Source: Geminocystis herdmanii PCC 6308
GTDB lineage: Bacteria > Cyanobacteriota > Cyanobacteriia > Cyanobacteriales > Cyanobacteriaceae
Length of the DNA stretch: 64,000 nt
Reading direction: 5' to 3'
Assembly (NCBI RefSeq): GCF_000332235.1
Contig: NZ_CM001775.1
Location: 1,432,382 to 1,496,381 of the forward strand
Part shown: positions 8,896-16,976 of the stretch, in pieces
How the letters are laid out: the number at the start of each line of letters is the position of its first letter
How positions within the stretch are numbered: the first letter of the stretch is position 1
Translations under genes and position numbers: made by a program
Notes under the pieces: generated by a model
Seen by the model: only the letters and a program-made list of their open reading frames with translations
Told to the model about the DNA's origin: nothing
Databases searched by the model: none

Positions 8896-9357
8896 ATGGT
8901 AGCCCAATTAATCAAAAACCAAACAAATTTATACGATACTGATTATAATCTTTGGATATTAGAAACCGTTAAAAAACTAGAAAATAAAGATTTTAACTCC
9001 GTTGATTGGGACAATTTAATTGAGGAGGTTTTAGACTTGAGTAAAAGGGATAAAAGAAAGCTAGAGAGTTTATTAATAAAATTAATTGAACACTTACTAA
9101 TCTTAGGGTATTGGCAATCAGAAAAAGAGAGAAATAAGGGACATTGGGAGCGAGAAATTCTGAATTTTCAACAACAAATTATTAGAGAATTAGAAGATAG
9201 TCCTAGTTTAAAAAATCATCTGAAGAATAAGTTTCTTGACTGTTATCAAAAAGGTTGCAAATTAGCTTCTAAACATTCTCAACTACCTCTCAATACCTTC
9301 CCCGAAAACCCGATTGCACCTCTTGAACAAATCTTAGATGAAAACTGGCTTCCCTAA
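8896..9357 (+). CDS. DUF29 family protein, copy 1
   Basis: A 153-residue soluble, mostly helical protein of the DUF29 family, which is common and multicopy in cyanobacteria and has no established function. Recognisable family features are the N-terminal LYDTDYNLWILETVKKLENK, the DWDNLIEEVLDLSKRDKRKL helix, then LIEHLLILGYW and GHWEREI. The start is the ATG at 8896, preceded at 8 bases by GGAGG; an upstream in-frame GTG at 8890 would place the RBS too close. It differs from the other copies mainly in residues 90-130 and ends PENPIAPLEQILDENWLP. First unit of the tandem array. Confidence 0.85.
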   Translation: MVAQLIKNQTNLYDTDYNLWILETVKKLENKDFNSVDWDNLIEEVLDLSKRDKRKLESLLIKLIEHLLILGYWQSEKERNKGHWEREILNFQQQIIRELEDSPSLKNHLKNKFLDCYQKGCKLASKHSQLPLNTFPENPIAPLEQILDENWLP

Positions 9358-9502
9358 ATCGTTACAAGATTTAACTAAAAGTTCGATCATTAAAAGTGGC
9401 GCTGCGCGATCGAACCTCCCCATTTCCAAACATCCATCGCACCGAACCTAATCCATGAAAATAATTTATAATAAGCTAACAAAATAATCGGAGGTAGTGG
9501 TA

Positions 9503-9964
9503 ATGGTAGCCCAATTAATCAAAAACCAAACAAGTTTATACGATACTGATTATAATCTTTGGATATTAGAAACCGTTAAACAATTACAAAATAGGGATTT
9601 AGATTCCCTTGATTGGGAAAATTTGATTGAGGAGGTTTTAGATTTGAGCGAACGCAAAAGAAGAAAAATGGAAAGTCTCTTAATGAGATTGATCGAACAT
9701 CTCTTAAAATTAGGGTATTGGGAATTAGAAAGAGAAAGAAATCGAGGACATTGGGAAGGGGAAATAACTAATTTTCGTAAACTAATAAGAAAAGAATTAA
9801 AGGCAAGTCCAAGTCTTAAACGTTACCTAATAGAAATATTCGAGGAATCTTATGAAGATGGACGAGATCTTGCTTCTAAACATTCTCAACTCCCTCTTAA
9901 TACCTTCCCCGAAGAACCGATCGCACCCTTAGAACAAATCCTCGATGAAAACTGGCTTCCTTAA
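9503..9964 (+). CDS. DUF29 family protein, copy 2
   Basis: A 153-residue DUF29 protein. The first 25 residues and the last 25 are essentially those of copy 1. The central part differs (LSERKRRKMESLLMRLIEHL, then LRKELKASPSLKRYLIEIFE) and in its second half matches copy 6 at 12910, evidence of sequence exchange among array members. It has the same promoter block and GGAGG RBS 8 bases before the ATG. Only 37 bases separate its stop from the start of the next promoter block, because this unit has lost about 45 bases of spacer. Confidence 0.85.
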   Translation: MVAQLIKNQTSLYDTDYNLWILETVKQLQNRDLDSLDWENLIEEVLDLSERKRRKMESLLMRLIEHLLKLGYWELERERNRGHWEGEITNFRKLIRKELKASPSLKRYLIEIFEESYEDGRDLASKHSQLPLNTFPEEPIAPLEQILDENWLP

Positions 9965-10064
9965 AGCTCGATCGAACCCCCTCATTCTCGAAACTAGATC
10001 GCACCGAACCTAATCTATGAAAATAATTTATAATAAGCTAACAAAATAATCGGAGGTAGTGGTA

Positions 10065-10525
10065 ATGGTAGCCCAATTAATCAAAAACCAAACAAATTTA
10101 TACGATACTGATTATAATCTTTGGATATTAGAAACCGTTAAAAACTAGAAATTCGTGATTTTAACTCCGTTGATTGGGACAATTTAATTGAGGAGGTATT
10201 AAGTTTGAGCCGAAGTGACAAAAGAAAACTAGAAAGTTTATTAATGAGATTGATTGAACATCTCTTAAAATTAGGCTATTGGGAAACAGAAAAAGACAGA
10301 AATAAAAATCATTGGAAAGGGGAAATCCGTAATTTTCGTCTTCAAATTAAACGTTTATTACAAGATAGTCCTAGCTTAAAGCCTTATATTAGGGACATAT
10401 TTGATGAATGCTATCAAAATAGTCGCAATATTGCTAGTGATAAATCTCAACTTCCTCTTAATACCTTCCCCGAAGAACCGATCGCACCCTTAGAACAAAT
10501 CCTCGATGAAAACTGGCTTCCTTAA
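10065..10525 (+). pseudogene. DUF29 copy 3, frameshifted in an A-tract
   Basis: The promoter, RBS and ATG at 10065 are intact. After GTT the run of A is five bases long, whereas copies 5 and 6 have six. The loss of one A brings TAG into frame at about 10146, after 27 codons. Beyond that point the remaining frame is fully preserved to DENWLP and stop (10205-10525 is open) and is closely similar to copies 5 and 6. The frame is otherwise undamaged, so this is either a very recent pseudogene, a slippage-controlled gene, or an assembly error in the homopolymer. Confidence 0.8.
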
Positions 10526-10670
10526 ATCGTCACAAAACTTAACTAAAAGCTCGATCACTGAAAGTGGCGCTGCTCGATCGAACCCCCTCATTCTCGAAAC
10601 TAGATCGCACCGAACCTAATCTATGAAAATAATTTATAATAAGCTAACAAAATAATCGGAGGTAGTGGTA

Positions 10671-11132
10671 ATGGTAGCCCAATTAATCAAAAACCAAACA
10701 AATTTATACGATACTGACTATAATCTTTGGGTATTAGATACAGTTAAAAAGTTAGAAAATAGAGATTTAGATACCCTTGATTGGGATAATTTAATTGAGG
10801 AGGTTTTAGATTTGAGTAAAAGGGATAAAAGAAAGCTAGAGAGTTTATTAATAAAATTAATTGAACACTTACTAATCTTAGGATATTGGCAATCAGAAAA
10901 AGAGAGAAATAGAGGTCATTGGCAAAAGGAAATCATCAATTTTCGGAAACAGATCAAAAGATTATTAGAAGATAGTCCTAGTCTAAAAAATCATTTAAAA
11001 ACTAGGTTAGATAGATGTTATCAAGACGGCAGGGAAATTGCATCCCAACATTCCCTACTCTCTCTTAATACCTTCCCCGAAGAACCGATCGCACCCTTAG
11101 AACAAATCTTAGATGAAAATTGGCTTCCCTAA
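10671..11132 (+). CDS. DUF29 family protein, copy 4
   Basis: A 153-residue DUF29 protein. Residues 45-85 are nearly identical to copy 1 (LSKRDKRKLESLLIKLIEHL, then LILGYWQSEKERN), while 90-130 are distinct (KQIKRLLEDSPSLKNHLKTR, then LDRCYQDGREIASQHSLLSL). Start ATG at 10671 with the array's GGAGG RBS. It is the last copy before the toxin-antitoxin insertion. The spacer downstream keeps only the beginning of the usual inter-unit sequence (AAAGCTCGATCACTGAAAGTGGCG) before unrelated DNA starts near 11153. Confidence 0.85.
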   Translation: MVAQLIKNQTNLYDTDYNLWVLDTVKKLENRDLDTLDWDNLIEEVLDLSKRDKRKLESLLIKLIEHLLILGYWQSEKERNRGHWQKEIINFRKQIKRLLEDSPSLKNHLKTRLDRCYQDGREIASQHSLLSLNTFPEEPIAPLEQILDENWLP

Positions 11133-11228
11133 AGCTCGATCACTGAAAGTGGCGATCGCTCCATCGCTGTTCTTTAATTTCTCAAAACAATGTTAAAGTA
11201 ATACTAAATTATCAAGAGAAAGATTCAT

Positions 11229-11452
11229 ATGAAGAAACAAACATTAACTGTAATTCTGTATAAAGAAGATAATATATATGTTGCTGAGTGTGTGGAGTTA
11301 GGTCGGTAGATCAAGGCGAAAGTATAGAAGAAGCCATTAATAACTTGAGAGAAGCAACGAAATTATATTTAGAAGAATGTCCATTTGTGGAAACTCAACC
11401 AAAATTAGTAACAACGATGGAAGTAACTTACGGAGAATTAAGTTATGCCTAA
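11229..11452 (+). pseudogene. HicB antitoxin-like gene, frameshifted
   Basis: The ATG at 11229 starts MKKQTLTVILYKEDNIYVAE and then CVELG, the N-terminal half of a HicB-type partial RNase H fold. A frameshift near 11305 brings TAG into frame. In the next frame the protein continues VDQGESIEEAINNLREATKL, then YLEECPFVETQPKLVTTMEV and TYGELSYA to TAA at 11450-11452. This is the usual HicB pattern, but one base change in length has broken it. It lies in the insert between DUF29 copies 4 and 5 and overlaps the HicA remnant by 8 bases. Confidence 0.8.
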
Positions 11453-11501
11453 ATTGCCCATTAGTTCAGGGAAAAAAGCAGTTCAAACTTTAGAAAAATA
11501 G
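11445..11501 (+). pseudogene. Truncated HicA toxin remnant
   Basis: Eighteen codons, MPKLPISSGKKAVQTLEK, followed by TAG. This is the canonical HicA N-terminus, overlapping the end of the HicB remnant as in intact hicBA pairs. The dsRNA-binding core with its catalytic histidine is absent: the sequence after 11501 does not continue the gene. With the broken HicB this is a dead toxin-antitoxin pair. Confidence 0.7.
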
Positions 11502-11564
11502 GCAAAAATAAAAATCATGATATAGTGTACTTAATCATGTACATAAAAAAACTGAGAGCAAATT

Positions 11565-11849
11565 ATGTTTAGCTATGAAATAACTTCCCCCACCGAAGCC
11601 AGAAACGGATTGTTTAAACTTTTAGATAAAGTCGTAGAAGATCATCAAGTTTTTATTATTAATCGTCGTCAGTGTGAAAATGTTGCCTTAATTGCGGAGT
11701 CTGACCTGCGTAGCTTAGTTGAAACTGTCTATTTATTGAGAAATCCTGCTAATTCTCGTCATTTATTCGATGCGTTAGAAGAATCCATGACAGGTAAAAT
11801 TAAACCCCAATCTTTAGAAGAATTGAAAGGGGAATTGGGAATTGAGTAA
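11565..11849 (+). CDS. YefM/Phd-type antitoxin
   Basis: A 94-residue antitoxin of the Phd/YefM family. It has the usual N-terminus (YEITSPTEARNGLFKLLDKV) with the INRRQCENVALIAESDLRSL strand-helix segment and the helix ETVYLLRNPANSRHLFDALE that leads to the toxin-binding tail. Such proteins dimerise to bind operator DNA and neutralise the partner toxin through the disordered C-terminus. Its stop at 11847-11849 overlaps the earliest possible start of the YoeB-like toxin, so the two form a translationally coupled operon. The upstream sequence has TATAGTGTACTTAATCATGTACA, with a GTAC-centred inverted element that could be the operator. The pair sits inside the DUF29 array. Confidence 0.9.
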   Translation: MFSYEITSPTEARNGLFKLLDKVVEDHQVFIINRRQCENVALIAESDLRSLVETVYLLRNPANSRHLFDALEESMTGKIKPQSLEELKGELGIE

Positions 11850-12162
11850 AAACAAGAAACAAAATTCTCTTTCAGGGGATATGCAACCAAGTTTTCCCCA
11901 CATTCCGGGTTTTAGTAGTCAGTTTAAAAGTGATTTGCAGTGGTGGTTTAAAAATGACAAAAAAAAGGCGGAAAAAATACTAGATTTAGTTACTGAAGTG
12001 ATGAGAAATCCCTTTCAAGGCATCGGCAAACCAGAACCTTTAAAATACATGGAAGGTAATATTTGGTCAAGAAGGATTGATTTAGAACATCGTTTAGTTT
12101 ATCGCATTAGTGCCACTCAAATTGATTTTCTTACTTGTCGTTTTCATTATGATAGTCTGTGA
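11842..12162 (+). CDS. YoeB/Txe family mRNA-interferase toxin
   Basis: RelE-fold toxin of the Txe/YoeB group, which cleaves mRNA at the ribosomal A site. The family core is clear: FKSDLQWWFKNDKKKAEKIL, the NPFQGIGKPEPLKYMEGNIW segment, then SRRIDLEHRLVYRI, with a C-terminal CRFHYDSL (YoeB ends in the ...HYD... form with catalytic His and a terminal Tyr). The open frame begins at a TTG at 11842 that overlaps the antitoxin stop; an ATG at 11881 is an alternative giving a 93-residue protein but with a badly spaced RBS. Typical YoeB has about 84 residues, so there is an N-terminal extension either way. Confidence 0.85.
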   Translation: MSKNKKQNSLSGDMQPSFPHIPGFSSQFKSDLQWWFKNDKKKAEKILDLVTEVMRNPFQGIGKPEPLKYMEGNIWSRRIDLEHRLVYRISATQIDFLTCRFHYDSL

Positions 12163-12302
12163 ATAGGGGCGATCGAACCTTCCCATTCCCACCCCCAATC
12201 GAACCTCCCCATTACCCAAAACTCGATTGAACTCCCCCCATTCCCAAAAATTCGATGAAAATAATTTATAATAAGGTAACAAAATAATCGGAGGTAGTGG
12301 TA

Positions 12303-12764
12303 ATGGTAGCCCAATTAATCAAGAACCAAACAAATTTGTACGATACTGACTATAATCTTTGGGTATTAGAAACCGTTAAAAAACTGGAAAATCATGACTT
12401 TAATTCTGTTGACTGGGACAATTTAATTGAGGAGGTATTAGGTTTGAGCCGAAGTGATAAAAGAAAACTAGAAAGTTTATTAATGAGGTTGATTGAACAT
12501 CTCTTAAAATTAGGATATTGGGAAACAGAAAAAGAAAGAAATAGAGGGCATTGGGAAGGAGAAATTATAAACTTTAGGAAACAAATTAAACGTCTTTTAA
12601 AAGATAGTCCTAGTTTAAAACTTTATCTGAAAGATTTTTTGGAAGAATGCTATCAAGATAGTCGAACAATAGTATCGAAAAAGTCTCAACTTCCCCTTTA
12701 TACCTTCCCCGAAGAGCCGATCGCACCCTTAGAACAAATCCTCGATGAAAACTGGCTTCCTTAA
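12303..12764 (+). CDS. DUF29 family protein, copy 5
   Basis: A 153-residue DUF29 protein located right after the toxin-antitoxin insert. The N-terminus is nearly that of the other copies, with NHDFNSVDWDNLIEEVLGLS and RSDKRKLESLLMRLIEHLLK. The unique section is KQIKRLLKDSPSLKLYLKDF, then LEECYQDSRTIVSKKSQLPL. The RBS GGAGG lies 8 bases before the ATG, and only the promoter-proximal half of the usual 5' block (TTCGATGAAAATAATTTATA) is present. The insert's right boundary therefore falls near 12250. Confidence 0.85.
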   Translation: MVAQLIKNQTNLYDTDYNLWVLETVKKLENHDFNSVDWDNLIEEVLGLSRSDKRKLESLLMRLIEHLLKLGYWETEKERNRGHWEGEIINFRKQIKRLLKDSPSLKLYLKDFLEECYQDSRTIVSKKSQLPLYTFPEEPIAPLEQILDENWLP

Positions 12765-12909
12765 ATCGTCACAAAATTTAACTAAAAGCTCGATCACTAA
12801 AAGTGGCGCTGCGCGATCGAACCCCCTCATTCTCGAAACTAGATCGCACCGAACCTAATCTATGAAAATAATTTATAATAAGCTAACAAAATAATCGGAG
12901 GTAGTGGTA

Positions 12910-13371
12910 ATGGTAGCCCAATTAATCAAAAACCAAACAAATTTATACGATACTGATTATAATCTTTGGATATTAGAAACCGTTAAAAAACTAGAAATTC
13001 GTGATTTTAACTCCGTTGATTGGGACAATTTAATTGAGGAGGTGTTAAGTTTGAGCCGAAGTGACAAAAGAAAACTAGAAAGTTTATTAATGAGATTGAT
13101 AGAACATTTACTGATATTCAAGTATTGGGATTCTGAAAAAGACAGAAATAAAGGACATTGGGAAAGAGAAATTGCTAATTTTAGAAAACAAATTAGAAAA
13201 GAATTAAAAGCAAGTCCAAGTCTTAAACGTTACTTAACAGAAATATTTGAGGAATCTTATGAAGATGGACGAGATCTTGCTTCTAAACATTCTCAACTCC
13301 CTCTTAATACCTTCCCCGAAGAACCGATCGCACCCTTAGAACAAATCCTCGATGAAAAATGGCTTCCCTAA
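12910..13371 (+). CDS. DUF29 family protein, copy 6
   Basis: A 153-residue DUF29 protein and the last unit. The 5' half (EIRDFNSVDWDNLIEEVLSL) is nearly identical in DNA to the frameshifted copy 3, while residues 95-135 (IRKELKASPSLKRYLTEIFE) match copy 2. It is thus a mosaic, direct evidence of gene conversion within the array. The A-tract that is broken in copy 3 has six A here and the frame is open. It is followed after 54 bases by a Uma2-type gene. Confidence 0.85.
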   Translation: MVAQLIKNQTNLYDTDYNLWILETVKKLEIRDFNSVDWDNLIEEVLSLSRSDKRKLESLLMRLIEHLLIFKYWDSEKDRNKGHWEREIANFRKQIRKELKASPSLKRYLTEIFEESYEDGRDLASKHSQLPLNTFPEEPIAPLEQILDEKWLP

Positions 13372-13425
13372 ACTCGATCACTAAAAGTGGTGCTGCTCGA
13401 TCGAAATAAATAGAAATCAAAGAAT

Positions 13426-13983
13426 ATGTTAACTTTACCTCGTAAGAAATTTGCTCTTGAAGAATATCATCAAATAATTGCATCGGGAGTGTTGAGAGAA
13501 GACTATTTAATTGAGTTAATTAATGGAGAAATTTTTGAAATGTCACCCGTAGGATTTAGACACGCTTCTTGTGTAAAAAAAATTAATTACTTATTTGCGG
13601 AAAAGTTAGGTTCAAAAGTAATAATTGGGGTACAAGATCCCATTAAACTTAATGATAACTCAGAACCACAACCAGATTTAGTTTTACTCAAACCTCGTGA
13701 TGATTTTTATGCGAATCAACATCCTACTCCCGAAGATATTTTTTTATTAATTGAAGTAGCTGATAGCAGTATTGAGTACGATCGAAACTTTAAAATTCCC
13801 ATTTATGCAGAAAATAAAATTAAAGAAGTGTGGTTAGTTGATCTCAATCAAAATTTATTAGAAGTATATCAAAATCCCCAGAAAAATTATTATCAAAATA
13901 TAACAAAACTCTCTTCTCAAGATTCCCTTACCTTGACTCAACCAGAAGTAATTATTATAAGGCTCGATCGAATTTTATTTTAG
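13426..13983 (+). CDS. Uma2 family (DUF820) endonuclease-like protein
   Basis: A 185-residue protein of the Uma2/DUF820 PD-(D/E)XK fold family, which is greatly expanded in cyanobacteria. Family features: EEYHQIIASGVLREDYLIEL and INGEIFEMSPVGFRHA near the N-terminus, PQPDLVLLKPR (catalytic Asp), DIFLLIEVADSSIEYDRNFK (Glu plus Lys) and the NKIKEVWLVDL C-terminal strand. The catalytic pattern looks intact. The cellular role of Uma2 proteins is unknown. It is one of four in the window (also 14068, 26321 and 36397). Confidence 0.85.
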   Translation: MLTLPRKKFALEEYHQIIASGVLREDYLIELINGEIFEMSPVGFRHASCVKKINYLFAEKLGSKVIIGVQDPIKLNDNSEPQPDLVLLKPRDDFYANQHPTPEDIFLLIEVADSSIEYDRNFKIPIYAENKIKEVWLVDLNQNLLEVYQNPQKNYYQNITKLSSQDSLTLTQPEVIIIRLDRILF

Positions 13984-14067
13984 TTTATTTATTGGGATTA
14001 ACTTCAACTTAAAATGGTGAGGTGTGCATCACTCTATATTAATTTATTATTAATTACAACTCAAAAT

Positions 14068-14646
14068 ATGGTTGCTCAACTTCAACTTAAATACTATACT
14101 CCAGAAAAATATCTGGAATTAGAGGAAAAATCGGACACAAAAAATGAATATCTTGATGGAGAAATAATCCATAAGGCAGGAGGCACAACTAATCACAATC
14201 AAATTGCAGGTAACTTTTGTCGAGCTTTTCCCCTCACCATCGACGATCGAGATTATTATATCTATATCAATGATGTGAAACTATGGATACCAGAATATCG
14301 TTTTTATACCTATCCTGATTTAATGATCATTGAAGGTAAACCAGTCTATCAATCTGAAAATAGTAATATCGTCACCAATCCCAAAATAATTATTGAAGTT
14401 TTGTCTCATTCTACCCAAAACTACGATCGAACGGAAAAATTTAGAGTCTATCGTTCTTTACCTAGTTTACAAGAATATATCCTTATTTCTCAATCTAGCT
14501 ACTATATAGAACAATTTATCAAACAAACAGAGCAACAATGGTTATTTAATGCCATTGAAGGAGAAAATAATCATCTTTCTTTAGCTAGTGTTGATTTTTC
14601 GATTTCTTTTTCCCAGATTTATCAAAGAATTGTTTTTAATTCCTAA
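14068..14646 (+). CDS. Uma2 family (DUF820) endonuclease-like protein
   Basis: Starting from the ATG at 14068 the product has 192 residues and begins MVAQLQLKYYTPEKYLELEE, the usual Uma2 start; the in-frame ATG at 14014 would add an atypical 18-residue stretch. Signature elements are KNEYLDGEIIHKAGGTTNHN, the YPDLMIIEGKP strand (Asp) and KIIIEVLSHSTQNYDRTEKF (Glu and Lys), then LQEYILISQ. It belongs to a different Uma2 subgroup from its neighbour (sequence similarity is only at motifs), so it is not a recent duplicate. Confidence 0.8.
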   Translation: MVAQLQLKYYTPEKYLELEEKSDTKNEYLDGEIIHKAGGTTNHNQIAGNFCRAFPLTIDDRDYYIYINDVKLWIPEYRFYTYPDLMIIEGKPVYQSENSNIVTNPKIIIEVLSHSTQNYDRTEKFRVYRSLPSLQEYILISQSSYYIEQFIKQTEQQWLFNAIEGENNHLSLASVDFSISFSQIYQRIVFNS

Positions 14647-14678
14647 CTAATAACCATGCTAAACACAATCAAAGGAAG

Positions 14679-15305
14679 ATGTTAATTCAAGATTTATCAT
14701 TACAAAAAAGACAGTTTTTTATTACTTTAATCAAAAAAAGAGTAAAATCTGGTACAGGTAGCAGTAGAGAATTTTTACATAAACGAACTTGGACTTATCC
14801 TGTAAGTAACTTAAATTCCATCATTAAACAAGCTCCTTTTGTCATTGTGGGAGGAGTAGCAACTCGGTTGTATATGCCTGAAAGAATGACGTTAGATATC
14901 AATATTTTAATTAAAGCTGAAGATTGTGAGCTTGTCTATCAAAACTTACAAAATGCTAATAGCAAAAAAATTGGGGATTTAAGTATTTCGGGTAGCCAAT
15001 GGCAATTAGCAGACAATACTTCTTTAGATGTATTGGTTGGGGATGATGAATGGGTTTCGGAGGCTATTTATCAACCCAATTATGCCCCAGATGGTTTGCC
15101 GATAATTCCTTTACCTTATCTCATTCTGATGAAATTATCAGCTAGTCGAACTCAAGATTTAGCAGATATTAGTAGAATGTTAGGTTTAGCAAAAGAGAAA
15201 GAATTAATCAAAATTAGGCAGGTTGTGGAACAATATTTACCCACTGCCATGGAAGATTTAGAAAGTTTAATTATGCTAGGTAAACTAGAAGTAGAAGGCA
15301 ATTAA
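14679..15305 (+). CDS. Nucleotidyltransferase-fold protein (MNT/AbiEii-like)
   Basis: A 208-residue protein. The segment FVIVGGVATRLYMPERMTLD at about 54-73 is the helix-loop and first catalytic strand of minimal nucleotidyltransferases (VGG...R.T.DID). Here the acidic pair reads LDINILI, with Asn in place of the second Asp. A third acidic strand follows (TSLDVLVGDD). The C-terminal helices (ILMKLSASRTQDLADISRML) match the usual K...R.KD..D element of AbiEii-like and COG-type NTases. The partner HEPN or AbiEi gene is not adjacent. Activity may be lost because of the DIN variant. Confidence 0.6.
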   Translation: MLIQDLSLQKRQFFITLIKKRVKSGTGSSREFLHKRTWTYPVSNLNSIIKQAPFVIVGGVATRLYMPERMTLDINILIKAEDCELVYQNLQNANSKKIGDLSISGSQWQLADNTSLDVLVGDDEWVSEAIYQPNYAPDGLPIIPLPYLILMKLSASRTQDLADISRMLGLAKEKELIKIRQVVEQYLPTAMEDLESLIMLGKLEVEGN

Positions 15306-15400
15306 ATTGAACTTTTTTGAGGATGTGATTAGAAGCGGAAAAAAGCGATCGCACCTAAAATAGTTTATGCTAATAATTAAATAACAACAGATTCTCTTTT

Positions 15401-16972
15401 ATGGCTAACAATTCTCCCCTTAACATTTATCAAGAATATTTACAAAAGAATTTACCCCATTTGGATTTATCCTCACTACCCATGGGGAAAAGTGCCGAAA
15501 AAACAGACTGGGAAAATCCCTCTACTGCCATTGAATTAAATAATTTTGCCGTTATCCAAATCCTCGAAGCCAAAAATAGTCAAGATATAGCATTAAGACA
15601 ATTCTATTTAGAGTTAGCCATAGAAGCCTTAGAAACCGCCATTGAAAACGAAAATCATCCCCTTTGTGTGGCACATTTAGCCATCATTAAAAGTTTAACA
15701 GGAGAAGTAAATTTTGCTCATAATTTAGAGTATTCCAAAATAATCGAAATATTACCCCTTATTTTTTCCTCTCAAGAAGAAAGTATTGCAGGTTTAATTT
15801 ATTTACCAATTTTTAACCGTAATCAAAGTAAAAATAAAGAAAATTTAGAGTTAATAATTAAAGAAAATAATAGTTATCAACAAGCATTATATTTATTGAT
15901 AGCAGATTGTGAACAATCCCAAATGGTATTTTACAATTCTAGTGGTTTAAGATTACTTAACTATGCTAATCAAATAATTCCTAATAGTTTTAATATTAAA
16001 TTAAACTTGGGTTTAAGTAATCTATTTAATAATCTTTATGAGGGTTTATTATATCTCCATCAAGCCTTAAATTTACAACCAGAAAATAGTAAAATAATTC
16101 AAGCTATGTATTTAGCTTATCTTAATTTAAACAATCAAAAATTAGCTAATTTATATTTAGAAAAAGGTAATAAATTTTATCAAAATAATTCTCATAATTT
16201 AAGCTGGAAATGGGCTAATTTACCCATCACAAATAACTGGACGTATCTAAAATTTGATGATAATTTATTACTAACCGTAGAAGCTAGTTTCAAATCCATT
16301 GTCACTGCTGTATTATTAGCTCAAGAAGATTGGTTCGAGGTAGAAATGGAAATGTGGCGAGATGAGATAAAATCAGGAATGACAGTAATTGACGTTGGTG
16401 CAAATGTGGGAGTTTATACCTTTAGCTCCGCCAACAGAGTCGGCAAAAATGGAAAAGTTATCGCCGTTGAGCCTTTCTCAAAATGTGTAGAATGTTTAGA
16501 AGAAACCCGTAAAATCAATAATTTACAATGGGTAGAAATTTGTGCCGGTGCGGCAGGAGAAAGCAATAAAACCGTTAAACTATCCTTACATCAAGCCAGT
16601 GAATTAAACGAAATCATCAAAGACGATAGCGACATCACAGGCAACTATGAGGAAGTGGAATGTTTCACCCTTGATAGTTTAGTGGAAAAACATCAACTTT
16701 CGATCGTTGACTGGTTAAAATTGGATGCCGAAGGTAACGAAATCGAAGTTCTACAAGGCAGTAGCCGTATTCTCTCAGAATTTAAACCTCATATTTTATA
16801 TGAAAATATCGCTGGTATTCACTCAAGTAATATTCCCGTTGCTAAATTTTTATTAAGTATTGGTTATGAATTGTTTTATTATCAACCTTTTCTGAAACAA
16901 TTAATTAAATTAGAATCCTTAGAAGAATTATCAGGTAAATTAAATATCATCGCTCAACATTCAGAAAAATAA
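15401..16972 (+). CDS. FkbM family methyltransferase with N-terminal helical repeats
   Basis: A 523-residue protein. Residues 1-290 are helical and TPR-like (e.g. NLYEGLLYLHQALNLQPENS). The FkbM domain follows from about 320: MTVIDVGANVGVYTFSSANR (motif I), KVIAVEPFSKCVECLEE (strand 2 and acidic residue), VECFTLDSLVEKHQLSIVDW and then LKLDAEGNEIEVLQGS, the FkbM signature. FkbM enzymes methylate hydroxyls of sugars or polyketides. It is separated by 4 bases from the following FkbM gene and almost certainly cotranscribed with it. The TPR plus transferase layout parallels the GT41 proteins at the left of this region. Confidence 0.88.
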   Translation: MANNSPLNIYQEYLQKNLPHLDLSSLPMGKSAEKTDWENPSTAIELNNFAVIQILEAKNSQDIALRQFYLELAIEALETAIENENHPLCVAHLAIIKSLTGEVNFAHNLEYSKIIEILPLIFSSQEESIAGLIYLPIFNRNQSKNKENLELIIKENNSYQQALYLLIADCEQSQMVFYNSSGLRLLNYANQIIPNSFNIKLNLGLSNLFNNLYEGLLYLHQALNLQPENSKIIQAMYLAYLNLNNQKLANLYLEKGNKFYQNNSHNLSWKWANLPITNNWTYLKFDDNLLLTVEASFKSIVTAVLLAQEDWFEVEMEMWRDEIKSGMTVIDVGANVGVYTFSSANRVGKNGKVIAVEPFSKCVECLEETRKINNLQWVEICAGAAGESNKTVKLSLHQASELNEIIKDDSDITGNYEEVECFTLDSLVEKHQLSIVDWLKLDAEGNEIEVLQGSSRILSEFKPHILYENIAGIHSSNIPVAKFLLSIGYELFYYQPFLKQLIKLESLEELSGKLNIIAQHSEK

Positions 16973-16976
16973 AAAT

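Larger units (their letters stand above)
8733..13371 (+). repeat. Tandem array of six DUF29 gene cassettes
   Basis: Six homologous units with ATG starts at 8896, 9503, 10065, 10671, 12303 and 12910. Unit spacing is 607, 562, 606, 1632 and 607 bases. The fourth interval carries a toxin-antitoxin insertion of about 1 kb, and the 562-base unit lacks about 45 bases of spacer. Each unit has a nearly identical 5' block (promoter, RBS and the first 25 or so codons) and a nearly identical 3' end (codons for PEEPIAPLEQILDENWLP), while the middle of the genes diverges. This is the pattern of gene duplication plus partial gene conversion. Confidence 0.9.

Noticed and set aside
10205-10525. Independent short DUF29 gene starting at TTG 10205
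   Set aside because: It is the 3' part of the frameshifted copy 3; the true start with promoter and RBS is at 10065.
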